This document shows positions 42,476 to 49,634 of a DNA stretch of 51,854 nt, piece by piece. Every line of letters starts with the position of its first letter. Within the stretch, counting starts at the first letter, position 1. A model generated the notes under the pieces. It was not told the DNA's origin, did no database searches, and saw nothing but the letters and a program-made list of their open reading frames with translations. The stretch is from JBBDWJ01 sp040902925 (GTDB lineage Bacteria > Acidobacteriota > Terriglobia > Bryobacterales > UBA6623), in NCBI GenBank assembly GCA_040902925.1, contig JBBDWJ010000030.1, forward strand, positions 1-51,854. The letters run 5' to 3'. The position numbers and the translations under genes are program-made.

Positions 42476-42613
42476 CGACAAATACGTTAAAGCCCGGGTT
42501 CATGGGACTCCCCCGATCGGTCCCAACCGGCCTCAGTCTAGCCGGGTCCCGGTGGTTAGAGGATACGGATTCCCGAGGCAAGAGGCTCAACCGCTACGGC
42601 AGAACCGGGGGTT

Positions 42614-43537
42614 CTAACCTACCCCGCCCCAGGCTTTCAACGTAAGCCCATCCACCACCCAGATAGCGATGACAGTGGTCTCGGTATTGACGATACGAGC
42701 TGCCCTGAGCACGCGCACTTCGGGTGGCGGGTCTTCGCCTTTGCCGGCTTCCAAGGCCGCCGCGGCCAGCCGGTTGAGGCCCGTCAAAACCTTGCTTACC
42801 GAGTCCGCTTGACTACTATCGGCGCAACTCGCTTTCAGCGTGATCTGCATTTGCCCATCGGGCAGCTCATCCACGTAGAAATAGCCGCGGTCGGCCTTTT
42901 GTAGCGCGCGGGCAAAGAATCGTAAATTCTCCCAGCCTGCGGGAGGGTCCTGAAGCTCTTGCTCGGCGCGGCCGGGCTCAAACGTCGCCCACAACATGGC
43001 GCCCTGATCGAGTCGATCCCGCGCCTCCACGACGAGCCTCTGCAAACCCGTCTCGGTGAGTTGGGCCGCTTCGCCCAGGTGAGTCCCGATCGATACCCGC
43101 AACAGGTCTTCGGCCCGCAGCGACAACGTCAGCTCCGGATGCGAACCGCGCGCGGGAATCGTACAAGGTTCGCTGCGTAACGAGTGCGAACAAACCGCGC
43201 CATGGTTCTCGATCGCCTGCCGGACGGCGGCCTCGTCAAAGCGGCCCTCGACAGCGAGGTGAGTCCCCTTGGCTCCCAGCGAAATCGCAGCTCGATCGAT
43301 ATCGGCCAGGGGATCGAGATCCGCCGCGTTCGCAAACTCCGTGACCCCCTCCGGAAACACCATCCGTTTCTGCACGAGCGGATCAAGCGGCGGCGAACTG
43401 CGAATGCGCACGACGTCCATGTAAAGATAGACCGCCTGTCCCGCGGGCAATTGCCTCAAAAGCCGTGAGGCCGGATCGGCGGCGGGGCGTCCGCAGGAAA
43501 GCGCTGACAGCAGCAGCATGGCCAAGCCGAGCCGCAT
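42614..43537 (-). CDS. Lipoprotein-like exported protein of unknown function
   Basis: A 307-residue protein. The N-terminus MRLGLAMLLLSALSCGRP is a signal peptide ending in a cysteine in lipobox position, although Leu at -2 is not ideal. The mature part is a mixed alpha/beta protein with a pattern of hydrophobic strands (QAVYLYMDVVRIRS, ADIDRAAISLGAKGTHLAVEGRF, QGAMLWATFEP, YFYVDELPDGQMQITLKA) that may be two similar halves. I do not know the family. The start is ATG 43537; a GTG at 43561 would add eight residues. It is convergent with the M23 gene and divergent from the phosphoesterase. Confidence 0.6.
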   Translation of the reverse strand: MRLGLAMLLLSALSCGRPAADPASRLLRQLPAGQAVYLYMDVVRIRSSPPLDPLVQKRMVFPEGVTEFANAADLDPLADIDRAAISLGAKGTHLAVEGRFDEAAVRQAIENHGAVCSHSLRSEPCTIPARGSHPELTLSLRAEDLLRVSIGTHLGEAAQLTETGLQRLVVEARDRLDQGAMLWATFEPGRAEQELQDPPAGWENLRFFARALQKADRGYFYVDELPDGQMQITLKASCADSSQADSVSKVLTGLNRLAAAALEAGKGEDPPPEVRVLRAARIVNTETTVIAIWVVDGLTLKAWGGVG

Positions 43538-43686
43538 ACCGCGGGGGGATGGAAGGAGCACCCGCTCAGTATAGACGCCTAAACGGCCAACGGCACTCAG
43601 GCCGGCCTCGCCTCGCGGAGCCTAACCCCACGTTTTCTCGACCCGCGGAAACCAGTTTGCAAATCGCCGGTGTTAAACTTGGCCCC

Positions 43687-44586
43687 ATGAAGCGCACCCA
43701 CCAATTCTGGGCAGTCAACCTGTTGCTGCTGGGCATGCTCGCCGTCTTCGGACTGCGCGCGGTCCAGGAACCCAAAAACAATTTTCGCTTCGCGATTCTG
43801 GGCGACCGCACCGGCGGCGCACAGCCCCAGATCTATGGGCGCGTGTGGCGCGAAGTCGACCTGCTCCATCCCGACTTTGTCATCAACGTCGGCGATACGA
43901 TTCAAGGACGCGAAGATGAGTCGGCGCTCTCACAATGGACCGAGCTACGCCCGATCTGGGCCCGCTACAGCCACTACCCGCTGTATTTCACGCCGGGCAA
44001 CCACGACGTGTGGTCCGATTTCTCGCGCGACCTCTACGAGCAGGAATCGAAACGCAAGGCCTTCTATAGCTTCAACTACGAAGACTCGCATTTCACGGTG
44101 CTCGACACCAGCATCACTCGCGAGCTCACCGATGAACAGCTACAGTTCCTCGAGCAAGACCTGAAGGCACATCAGGAACGCGACCCCAAATTCGTTTTCT
44201 TCCACCACCCCGTCTGGATTCGCCAAATCGATGAAGGCCAGGATTTCAAGCTGCACCAGCTCGCCAAAACCTACGGCGTCGATTACGTCGTTAGCGGCCA
44301 CGGCCACGTCTTCGTCAAGAGAGTTCACGAGGGCATCGTCTATATGGAAGTCGGCAGCTCCGGCGGGCAGATGACCGCCCCCCTCGTTCGAGGCGAAGGG
44401 TTCCGGGACGGCCGCTTCTATCACTGGGTGTGGGGCGACGTTAAGGGCTCCAAAGTTTCGCTCTCTGTAAAAGAGATCGATGGACAGATGGGCGCGGGCC
44501 GCATGTTCCGCATCGAAGACTGGGACGAAAACGGACCCAAGTTCGACGCCTCCGACCCAGCGCTAACCGACAAGCCCGAAACCTAG
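43687..44586 (+). CDS. Calcineurin-like metallophosphoesterase, membrane-anchored or exported
   Basis: A 299-residue protein with an N-terminal hydrophobic segment (residues ~8-26), then the metallophosphoesterase motifs in order: GDRTGG (39-44, in place of the usual DxH), INVGDTIQG (Asp70), GNHD (104-107), FFHHPVW and SGHGH. The two-metal site is essentially complete, with the first histidine changed to the GDRTGG variant seen in some exported members. The substrate is unknown. The start is ATG 43687, since the longer frame runs back into the divergent neighbour. The 218 bases after the stop hold repeats. Confidence 0.88.
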   Translation: MKRTHQFWAVNLLLLGMLAVFGLRAVQEPKNNFRFAILGDRTGGAQPQIYGRVWREVDLLHPDFVINVGDTIQGREDESALSQWTELRPIWARYSHYPLYFTPGNHDVWSDFSRDLYEQESKRKAFYSFNYEDSHFTVLDTSITRELTDEQLQFLEQDLKAHQERDPKFVFFHHPVWIRQIDEGQDFKLHQLAKTYGVDYVVSGHGHVFVKRVHEGIVYMEVGSSGGQMTAPLVRGEGFRDGRFYHWVWGDVKGSKVSLSVKEIDGQMGAGRMFRIEDWDENGPKFDASDPALTDKPET

Positions 44587-44645
44587 AGCAAGCGCAAGGC
44601 CTCGGGGTTATTCCAGAAACGGACCTTGATGCCGTTGCTTCGGCA

Positions 44646-44774
44646 GGAAACCGCGCCCATCGCCGAAGGCGATCCGAGCCCTACCCGCAAGCGTGGGGCC
44701 ACACAGTAAAACCGCTTGGCCCTCGCGGAAAACCGCGTGACCCTCGCGACCCGTTTGCCTGAAGCGCGGTTTCC
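44646..44774. repeat. Inverted-repeat-bounded element containing repeat family 2, copy B
   Basis: GGAAACCGCGC (44646-44656) is matched perfectly in reverse by GCGCGGTTTCC (44764-44774), bounding 129 bp. Inside are the family 2 copy B (44658-44698) and a small CGCGG-AAAA-CCGCG hairpin (44717-44730). There is no coding frame inside. Confidence 0.65.
44658..44698. repeat. Dispersed dyad repeat family 2, copy B
   Basis: ATCGCC-GAA-GGCGAT, then CCGAGCCC, then TACCCGCAAGCGTGGGG. The first hairpin is perfect; the second hairpin has a mismatch compared with copy C at 46112. Confidence 0.85.
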
Positions 44775-44804
44775 AATCCGCATTTCCAGCGCAAGCACCA
44801 CGTA

Positions 44805-45332
44805 TCACGCCTGCTCCCGCGAAGACATTCGCCGGTAGATCAAAATTGTCACCCCGATCGCGATCAAGGTAACGGGAACAAAGGCCCAACCAAGCCCTTG
44901 AGCGTCTCCCATCGAAACCTGCACTTGCCGCCACGAAATATAGCTCAACGTGCAAGCGATCTGAGCCTTCATCCAAGCCACTAGCATGCGCGACAGCCGG
45001 TAAAGCCGCGGCGCGTTTTCCGGAGTCACGTTGACGGTGAAATTGTGGGTATGCGGGATGCGGCCTACTACGGTCAGCATGAGGTAAACGACGGTCCCGA
45101 CGAAGGGCAGCACCCACAGATTCACCTTCGCGCCCCAGGCGTCAGGCTTGCCGGCAAAGTCGAAATGGCTTGGCGCCACGGCCGGCAGTCTCGGCCAGGC
45201 GTCGATCAAAATGAAGATCGCGAAGCTCAGCGCGGCCACCGAGATCCCCTCGATCACCCATTCAACGAATGTCTCCGGCAGCCAGGGATCAGCAGGCCGC
45301 GGACCGGCTTGTGGCGCCTGCGCAGTCATCAT
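44805..45332 (-). CDS. DUF1648-domain membrane protein
   Basis: A 175-residue inner-membrane protein with about four helices. After the first helix comes the DUF1648 signature, LPAVAPSHFDFAGKPDAWGAK, in which short-chain members have the (I/L)P-x-H-(F/W)-(D/N)-x-x-G-x-(P/A)-(D/N) motif. Family members with this domain include SdpI-type immunity and signalling proteins, but many have no known role. The start is one of two adjacent ATGs (45332 or 45329). It diverges from the small secreted protein across 340 bp that hold no other gene. Confidence 0.75.
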   Translation of the reverse strand: MMTAQAPQAGPRPADPWLPETFVEWVIEGISVAALSFAIFILIDAWPRLPAVAPSHFDFAGKPDAWGAKVNLWVLPFVGTVVYLMLTVVGRIPHTHNFTVNVTPENAPRLYRLSRMLVAWMKAQIACTLSYISWRQVQVSMGDAQGLGWAFVPVTLIAIGVTILIYRRMSSREQA

Positions 45333-45672
45333 GGCGATATACCGCACCCCATCGATGCCGGTTTTCGCGTTCCCAGGGTATATACTCCGGGCGGGAGCCG
45401 CAACCCTCCCTTACGGACAATGGCCCAGGCGAAGAGGGCTGCCTGGTGCAGGGTCCGAACGCCGTTCGGCACGCGGTACGGCCATGATGCGGCCGACTAG
45501 GCCAACGTCACCTATCCGGCGTCCGGCCCGGGCGCTGCCCAAGTGACAGGTGCGATTTTGCCCCGGCTTTCCCCGTTTGCCATTGAGCCACGTAACCAGA
45601 CGGAGTCCAGCGACGAATAATATGGGGGTAGCCGGTTTGCCTTTTCGCGCCACCTGATCTGGAGGAAACAAC

Positions 45673-46026
45673 GTGAAACGTGTACTGTCTCTAAGTTTTG
45701 CTGTACTGCTCTTCGGAGCGATACCCTCATTCGCGGAAAGCGTCGAGGGCATCCTGATGGACAACATGTGTACCGGCGACGTGCAAAAAAAGGGCTTCAG
45801 CGCCGCCAAGGAGCACTCCAAAGATTGCGCTTTGATGGATAGCTGCAAGGACAGCGGTTTTGCCGTTGTCACCCCCGACGGCAAGGTCCTCAAGCTCGAT
45901 GCCAAAGGGAATCAGATGGCGGTCAAAGCCTTGGCGGGCGCCTCGAAGACCGACAATCTGACCGTCAAAGTGGATGGAAAAATCTCAGGTGATTCGATCG
46001 CGGTCAGCGGTTTGGATCTAACTTAA
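45673..46026 (+). CDS. Small secreted Cys/His protein
   Basis: 117 residues with a signal peptide (LSFAVLLFGAIPSFA, cleaved before ESVEG). The mature ~96 residues contain Cys33, His48, Cys52 and Cys58 in a C-x14-H-x3-C-x5-C pattern that could bind a metal or form a disulfide. A beta-rich tail follows (FAVVTPDGKVLKLDAKGNQ). I do not recognise a named family. The start is GTG 45673 with GGAGG 10 bases upstream, a strong site. It ends just before a two-hairpin repeat. Confidence 0.72.
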   Translation: MKRVLSLSFAVLLFGAIPSFAESVEGILMDNMCTGDVQKKGFSAAKEHSKDCALMDSCKDSGFAVVTPDGKVLKLDAKGNQMAVKALAGASKTDNLTVKVDGKISGDSIAVSGLDLT

Positions 46027-46029
46027 GGC

Positions 46030-46070
46030 GGGATAGGCGCTCTCGCCTGTCCCTCGCCGCGAAGCGGCGA
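46030..46070. repeat. Two-hairpin dyad repeat, copy 2
   Basis: GGGATAGGCG/CGCCTGTCCC (10 bp with one G-T pair, loop CTCT), then TCGCCGC/GCGGCGA (7 bp, loop GAA). It has the same architecture as 17182-17220. It lies four bases after the stop of the secreted protein, so it could double as a transcript end, although no T-run follows. Confidence 0.78.
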
Positions 46071-46111
46071 ACTGGGTGTGGCAGCGTTCCGTTCGCAGGT
46101 CCGACGCAGGG

Positions 46112-46153
46112 AATCGCCGCCAGGCGATCCGAGCCCCACCCGCAAGGGTGGGG
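46112..46153. repeat. Dispersed dyad repeat family 2, copy C
   Basis: The fullest copy: ATCGCC/GGCGAT hairpin, CCGAGC spacer, then CCCCACCC-GCAA-GGGTGGGG, a perfect 8-bp stem. The matching cores are at 27387 and 44658. Confidence 0.88.
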
Positions 46154-46190
46154 TACATTCTTAGGCTTACTGAGCAGCAACCATCGGAAT

Positions 46191-46379
46191 GCCAGCCCGC
46201 ATGTTTCCCAAGGGGCCGCAGCGAGAGGCGTCAGAAGCCCGTGGATACAAGGCGCACGAAGCTTGGCGCGCGGAGGCGTACTTAAACAGTACGGTGAGCA
46301 CGGCAAGCGAGCGCAACGCAGTAGACGCGGGCTTATCACGCCTCGCAGCCGACTCCTTGTGAAACATGCGGGCCAGCCC
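46191..46379. mobile_element. Fold-back (MITE-like) element of about 190 bp
   Basis: GCCCGCATGTTTCCCAAGG (46195-46213) is matched in reverse at 46355-46373 at 18 of 19 bases. Pairing continues inward, imperfectly (GCAGCGAGAGGCGT with ACGCCTCGCAGC), to a central GTAC-TTAAACA-GTAC loop, so the whole piece can fold on itself. GCCAGCCC occurs as a direct repeat at both edges (46191-46198 and 46372-46379). It encodes no protein. It sits between the secreted-protein gene and bactofilin. Confidence 0.65.
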
Positions 46380-46383
46380 AGGG

Positions 46384-46929
46384 CTAGCTTCGGGAACCAG
46401 CTTTCGCCGCCACTTTGGCATTGCCGCGCTCCACGTCAGCGCCGGACCCGGCTGTCTCGGTCCCCGCCTTCACGATGTCGATGCTGCCGCGAAATACCGC
46501 GTCTTCCTCGATCGCGATCCGGGCCGTCACCAGATCGCCTTCCAGCGACCCCGTCTTACGGATCTCCACCCGGTCGGCGGCGCGAACGTTGCCCACCAGG
46601 CGCCCAAGCACGGTGATCGAATGCGCGGTGACCTCCGCGCGCACGTTTCCGTTGGGCCCGATGGTCAGATTGTTGTCCTTCAGCGTGATCTTGCCCTCGA
46701 CCTCGCCGTCGACCAGCAGATCCTCATTGCCGGCGATCTCGCCTTTGACCTTGACCGACTTGCCAATATGCGCACCACTTCCCTGAACGGGACTGGCAGG
46801 CCGCGGCGGGGGCGGCGCCGGGGCTGCCGCGACCGGCCTCGCTGGCTCTTCCGGCGGCCTCGTCACTTGCGGTTGCGGGCGCGGTGCCGGGTTGGACGGC
46901 GCGTCCGGTTCATCCTTACGTCCCCACAT
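46384..46929 (-). CDS. Bactofilin family cytoskeletal protein
   Basis: A 181-residue protein. The N-terminal ~50 residues are proline-rich and disordered. The central bactofilin (DUF583) beta-helix starts at about residue 55 with GKSVKVKGEIAGNEDLLVDGEVEGKI, and its regular rungs (VRAEVTAHSITVLGRLVGNV, RVEIRKTGSLEGDLV, RIAIEEDAVFRGSID) follow. A basic, serine-containing tail ends the chain. Bactofilins polymerise without nucleotide and organise cell shape or envelope enzymes; M23 peptidases are frequent partners, and one lies 4.5 kb away. The start is ATG 46929. Confidence 0.92.
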   Translation of the reverse strand: MWGRKDEPDAPSNPAPRPQPQVTRPPEEPARPVAAAPAPPPPRPASPVQGSGAHIGKSVKVKGEIAGNEDLLVDGEVEGKITLKDNNLTIGPNGNVRAEVTAHSITVLGRLVGNVRAADRVEIRKTGSLEGDLVTARIAIEEDAVFRGSIDIVKAGTETAGSGADVERGNAKVAAKAGSRS

Positions 46930-47828
46930 AGCTATTCCTCGTCGTTACTTCAGTAGAGAATTCTGAACGTTGTGCGAATGCGCACGACCCCGGCTCAGGC
47001 CGGGCCGCATGCCGCGCTCCAATTCGTCGCGGTGGCTCGTCGCCAAACTCAGCACCAACTTTATCTCACTAGCGGAGCGGAAGGAAAGTCCCGCTGCGAA
47101 GAGCGACGATGGGTGTGTTAGACAAACAACCACGGCGATCGCGATGTTGGGCAATTCGCGATCTGGGAATGAGACGTCACCGGTACAGCGAGTTGATCCA
47201 GGCCCGGCGGCCCGCGCGTGAACCGCGGAGCTTAGGCGACGACGCCGTGAATTGCGACTGCGGCTGTGAGTTTTCTGACAGCTCCAAAACGGAATAGTAA
47301 CTGAGGCCGAGTCCAAGGGTAATGTGGAGGTATTACCCCTTGGACGCCTAGCGCCCGAAGGCCTAAGAATCACGAAACAGCGGCTGGATTCCCCGAGCAA
47401 ACCCAGGATAGTTTTTGGGGGCCCGCACAAGACCCCCGAAGTGGAATCACTTCACCCGTTGAACCGGTTACTCGAGGATGTCGTCTCCGCAAGCGCCCTT
47501 CGTGGGCGCCGGGTTCCGGCTTCACTGCCGACCGGTGAACCGATACAACGTGTGTTGTGTTTCCAAGGCTGAGTATGAGACCACGGCTCCGATTCGACAA
47601 TGGATCAAAGGTGCCCTTTTTGGCTGGCTCTATAGTTCTATTGCGCCGCGGGAATCCCCTAGGCCAGGGTGCGACGAGACGACAGGACCTTTCCCGTCAA
47701 CAATCGGCGATGCCATTGATTTAGAATGAGTTGCCCTCTACGGCGCGCGGCGAATCGCGAAGCGGCTTCCTGGAGCAAGGTGTTACCTATGCCGGTCGCC
47801 CCGCGCCTTTAACCCAGTTCACGGATTC
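46930..47828. other. Long intergenic tract without a convincing gene
   Basis: Nearly 900 bases with only short, poorly composed frames on either strand. It contains strong hairpins at 47311-47345, 47415-47437 (GGGGG...CCCCC) and 47491-47507 (GCGCCC-TTCGT-GGGCGC), among others. I tested it by eye for RNase P RNA, tmRNA and tRNA features and found none. A non-coding RNA is possible. Confidence 0.6.
47311..47345. ncRNA. Strong hairpin displaying a GGAGG loop, candidate structured RNA
   Basis: GTCCAAGGGTAAT (47311-47323) pairs with ATTACCCCTTGGAC (47332-47345): 13 bp with a single bulged C. The eight-base loop GTGGAGGT contains a Shine-Dalgarno-like GGAGG. The strand and extent of any transcript are unknown. 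Confidence 0.35.
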
Positions 47829-48065
47829 ATGAAACGAACCGCCCTCTATCTCGCCTTGCTGCTGTTGTTTCTGCTCCATCAGGATTTCTGGTTCTGGGGC
47901 GACTCGACCTTGCTGCTGGGCTTCCTTCCGGTCGGCTTGGCGTACCACGCGATCTACTGCCTCGCCACCAGCCTGCTGTGCTATCTGCTGGTCACCTACG
48001 CCTGGCCGGACGACGCGGAAGCCTTCGCGGAAGGCGACTCCGCCGGAGAGGCGCGCCCCGAATGA
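47829..48065 (+). CDS. DUF3311-like small membrane protein coupled to the symporter
   Basis: 78 residues with two transmembrane helices (TALYLALLLLFLLHQDFWFW and YHAIYCLATSLLCYLLVTYAW), a short loop LLGFLPVGL and an acidic tail. The length and topology match DUF3311 proteins, which stand directly before PanF-type SSS symporters. The stop overlaps the symporter ATG (ATGA, 48062-48065). It is probably an accessory subunit; that role is inferred from synteny. Confidence 0.82.
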   Translation: MKRTALYLALLLLFLLHQDFWFWGDSTLLLGFLPVGLAYHAIYCLATSLLCYLLVTYAWPDDAEAFAEGDSAGEARPE

Positions 48066-49624
48066 CCGAACTCCTGATCATGGCCGCCTACCTGGCGCTG
48101 CTACTCGTGCTGGGCGTCATGAGCCAGCGTTTCTTTCGCGGAACAGCCAAGGACTACTTTCTCGCCAGCCACTCGATCGGTCCGGTCCTGCTGTTGATGT
48201 CGATCTTCGGCACGACGATGACCGCCTTTACGCTGGTCGGCAGCAGCGGCGAAGCGTATCGCTCCGGCGTCGGCGTTTTCGGAATGCTGGCCTCATGGTC
48301 GGCTCTGGTCCACGCCGCGGTGATCTTCTTCGTCGGCATCCGCCTCTGGGCCATCGGCAAGCGCTATGGCTACGTCACCCAGATTCAGTATTTCCGGGAC
48401 CGCTTCGAGAGCGACAAGCTCGGCCTGCTGCTGTTTCCGATCCTGGTAGCGCTGGTCATTCCCTACCTGCTTGTCGGCTTGCTGGGCGCGCGCGGCGTGG
48501 TGCGCTCGCTAACCGTGGGGGCGTTCCCGCAGCTATTCGCCTCGACCGACGGCGCCGTGCCGCCCTGGCTTACCGGCCTGGTAATTTGCTTCGTCGTGCT
48601 GACGTATATCTTCTTCGGTGGCCTTCGCGGCGCCGCTTGGGCCAACACCTTCCAAACCTGCGTTTTCATGCTGACGGGCGTTGTGGCCTTCGCGATCATC
48701 TCTTCGAAACTCGGCGGGTTGTCGGCGGCAACGCAGCAGGTTCTCGATACTCACCCCGAGCGCCTCATGCGCAGCGGCTCGCTATCGGGCACGGTGTTTT
48801 TCACTTATGGCCTGATCCCGCTTTCCATCGGCATGTTCCCGCACGTGTTCCAGCACTGGCTCACGGCGCGCTCGGCGAAGACTTTCCGCCTCACCGTCAT
48901 CGCTCACCCGATCTTTATCCTGATCGTGTGGCTTCCCTGCGTTCTCATCGGAGTGTGGGCAACGGCGGCCCTGATGCCCGACGGCTCGCTCGTCGTACCG
49001 CCCGGTTCGCCGCCCAACACAGAGCTGGCGTTGATGGTCGGCAAACTCACCACGCCTCTTCTTGGCGGCCTGCTCGGCGCGGGCATCCTGGCCGCCATCA
49101 TGTCGTCGCTCGATTCCCAGTTTCTTTGTCTTGGAACGATGTTCACCAACGACATGGTCACTCACTACCTGGGAGAAGATCGCTTCGACGACCGGCGGCG
49201 CATCCTGATCGCCCGCGTGTTTGTGGTCGGTATCGTGGCGGTCACCTATTTGCTATCGCTGGCCGAGCCGCGGCAGGTTTTCCCGCTAGGCGTATGGTGT
49301 TTTAGCGGCTTCACGGGCCTGTTTCCCCTGGTCTTCGCGGCGATCTACTGGCGCGGAGCCACCAAGGCCGGCGCCATCGGTTCGGTGCTTGTGACCGCCG
49401 CAATGTGGCTATGGCTGTTTCACGAAAGCGGCTACGGCGCCGACCCCAACTACACGTTCCTGGGCATGATGCCGGTGGCCACGGTCTTCGGCTGCTCGGC
49501 CGCCACGCTGATCGCCATTTCACTGGTGACGCCGGCGCCGTCGGAAAGAACGCTCCGAAAGTTCTTCCCGCAGCCGAGCAGGACAGCCCTTTCTGCCGCG
49601 GGAGTGGCCGTCCCGGGAGACTAG
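48062..49624 (+). CDS. Sodium/solute symporter (SSS family)
   Basis: A 520-residue transporter with about 13 helices. SSS blocks: the early AKDYFLASHSIGP, GTTMTAFTLVGSSGEAYRSG, YFFGGLRGAAWANTFQ and LLGAGILAAIMSSLDSQFL (the last with the Na+-site SSLDSQ). Substrates in this class include carboxylates such as pantothenate; this one cannot be assigned. The start ATG 48062 is set by the ATGA overlap with the small gene, so the longer in-frame start at 47978 is rejected. It lacks the coiled-coil insert of the symporter at 7996-9663. Confidence 0.9.
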   Translation: MTELLIMAAYLALLLVLGVMSQRFFRGTAKDYFLASHSIGPVLLLMSIFGTTMTAFTLVGSSGEAYRSGVGVFGMLASWSALVHAAVIFFVGIRLWAIGKRYGYVTQIQYFRDRFESDKLGLLLFPILVALVIPYLLVGLLGARGVVRSLTVGAFPQLFASTDGAVPPWLTGLVICFVVLTYIFFGGLRGAAWANTFQTCVFMLTGVVAFAIISSKLGGLSAATQQVLDTHPERLMRSGSLSGTVFFTYGLIPLSIGMFPHVFQHWLTARSAKTFRLTVIAHPIFILIVWLPCVLIGVWATAALMPDGSLVVPPGSPPNTELALMVGKLTTPLLGGLLGAGILAAIMSSLDSQFLCLGTMFTNDMVTHYLGEDRFDDRRRILIARVFVVGIVAVTYLLSLAEPRQVFPLGVWCFSGFTGLFPLVFAAIYWRGATKAGAIGSVLVTAAMWLWLFHESGYGADPNYTFLGMMPVATVFGCSAATLIAISLVTPAPSERTLRKFFPQPSRTALSAAGVAVPGD

Positions 49625-49634
49625 CCGGATTCTG

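Noticed and set aside
44583..45117. Minus-strand frames overlapping the DUF1648 gene
   Set aside because: They are out-of-frame shadows of the membrane protein and cross the dispersed repeat.
47040..47300. RNase P RNA (GGAAAGTCC-like string near 47080)
   Set aside because: The matching ACAGAA-type P4 partner and the AGAGCGC/GGTAAGAG regions are absent on both strands.
46945..47430. 161-residue minus-strand frame in the gene-free tract
   Set aside because: Ser/Arg/Pro-heavy composition, no motif, and it runs through strong hairpins; it does not look coding.
47290..47600. tmRNA or tRNA
   Set aside because: No acceptor/T-arm with a GGTTCRA loop and matching stem, no tag-peptide frame and no CCA end could be found.
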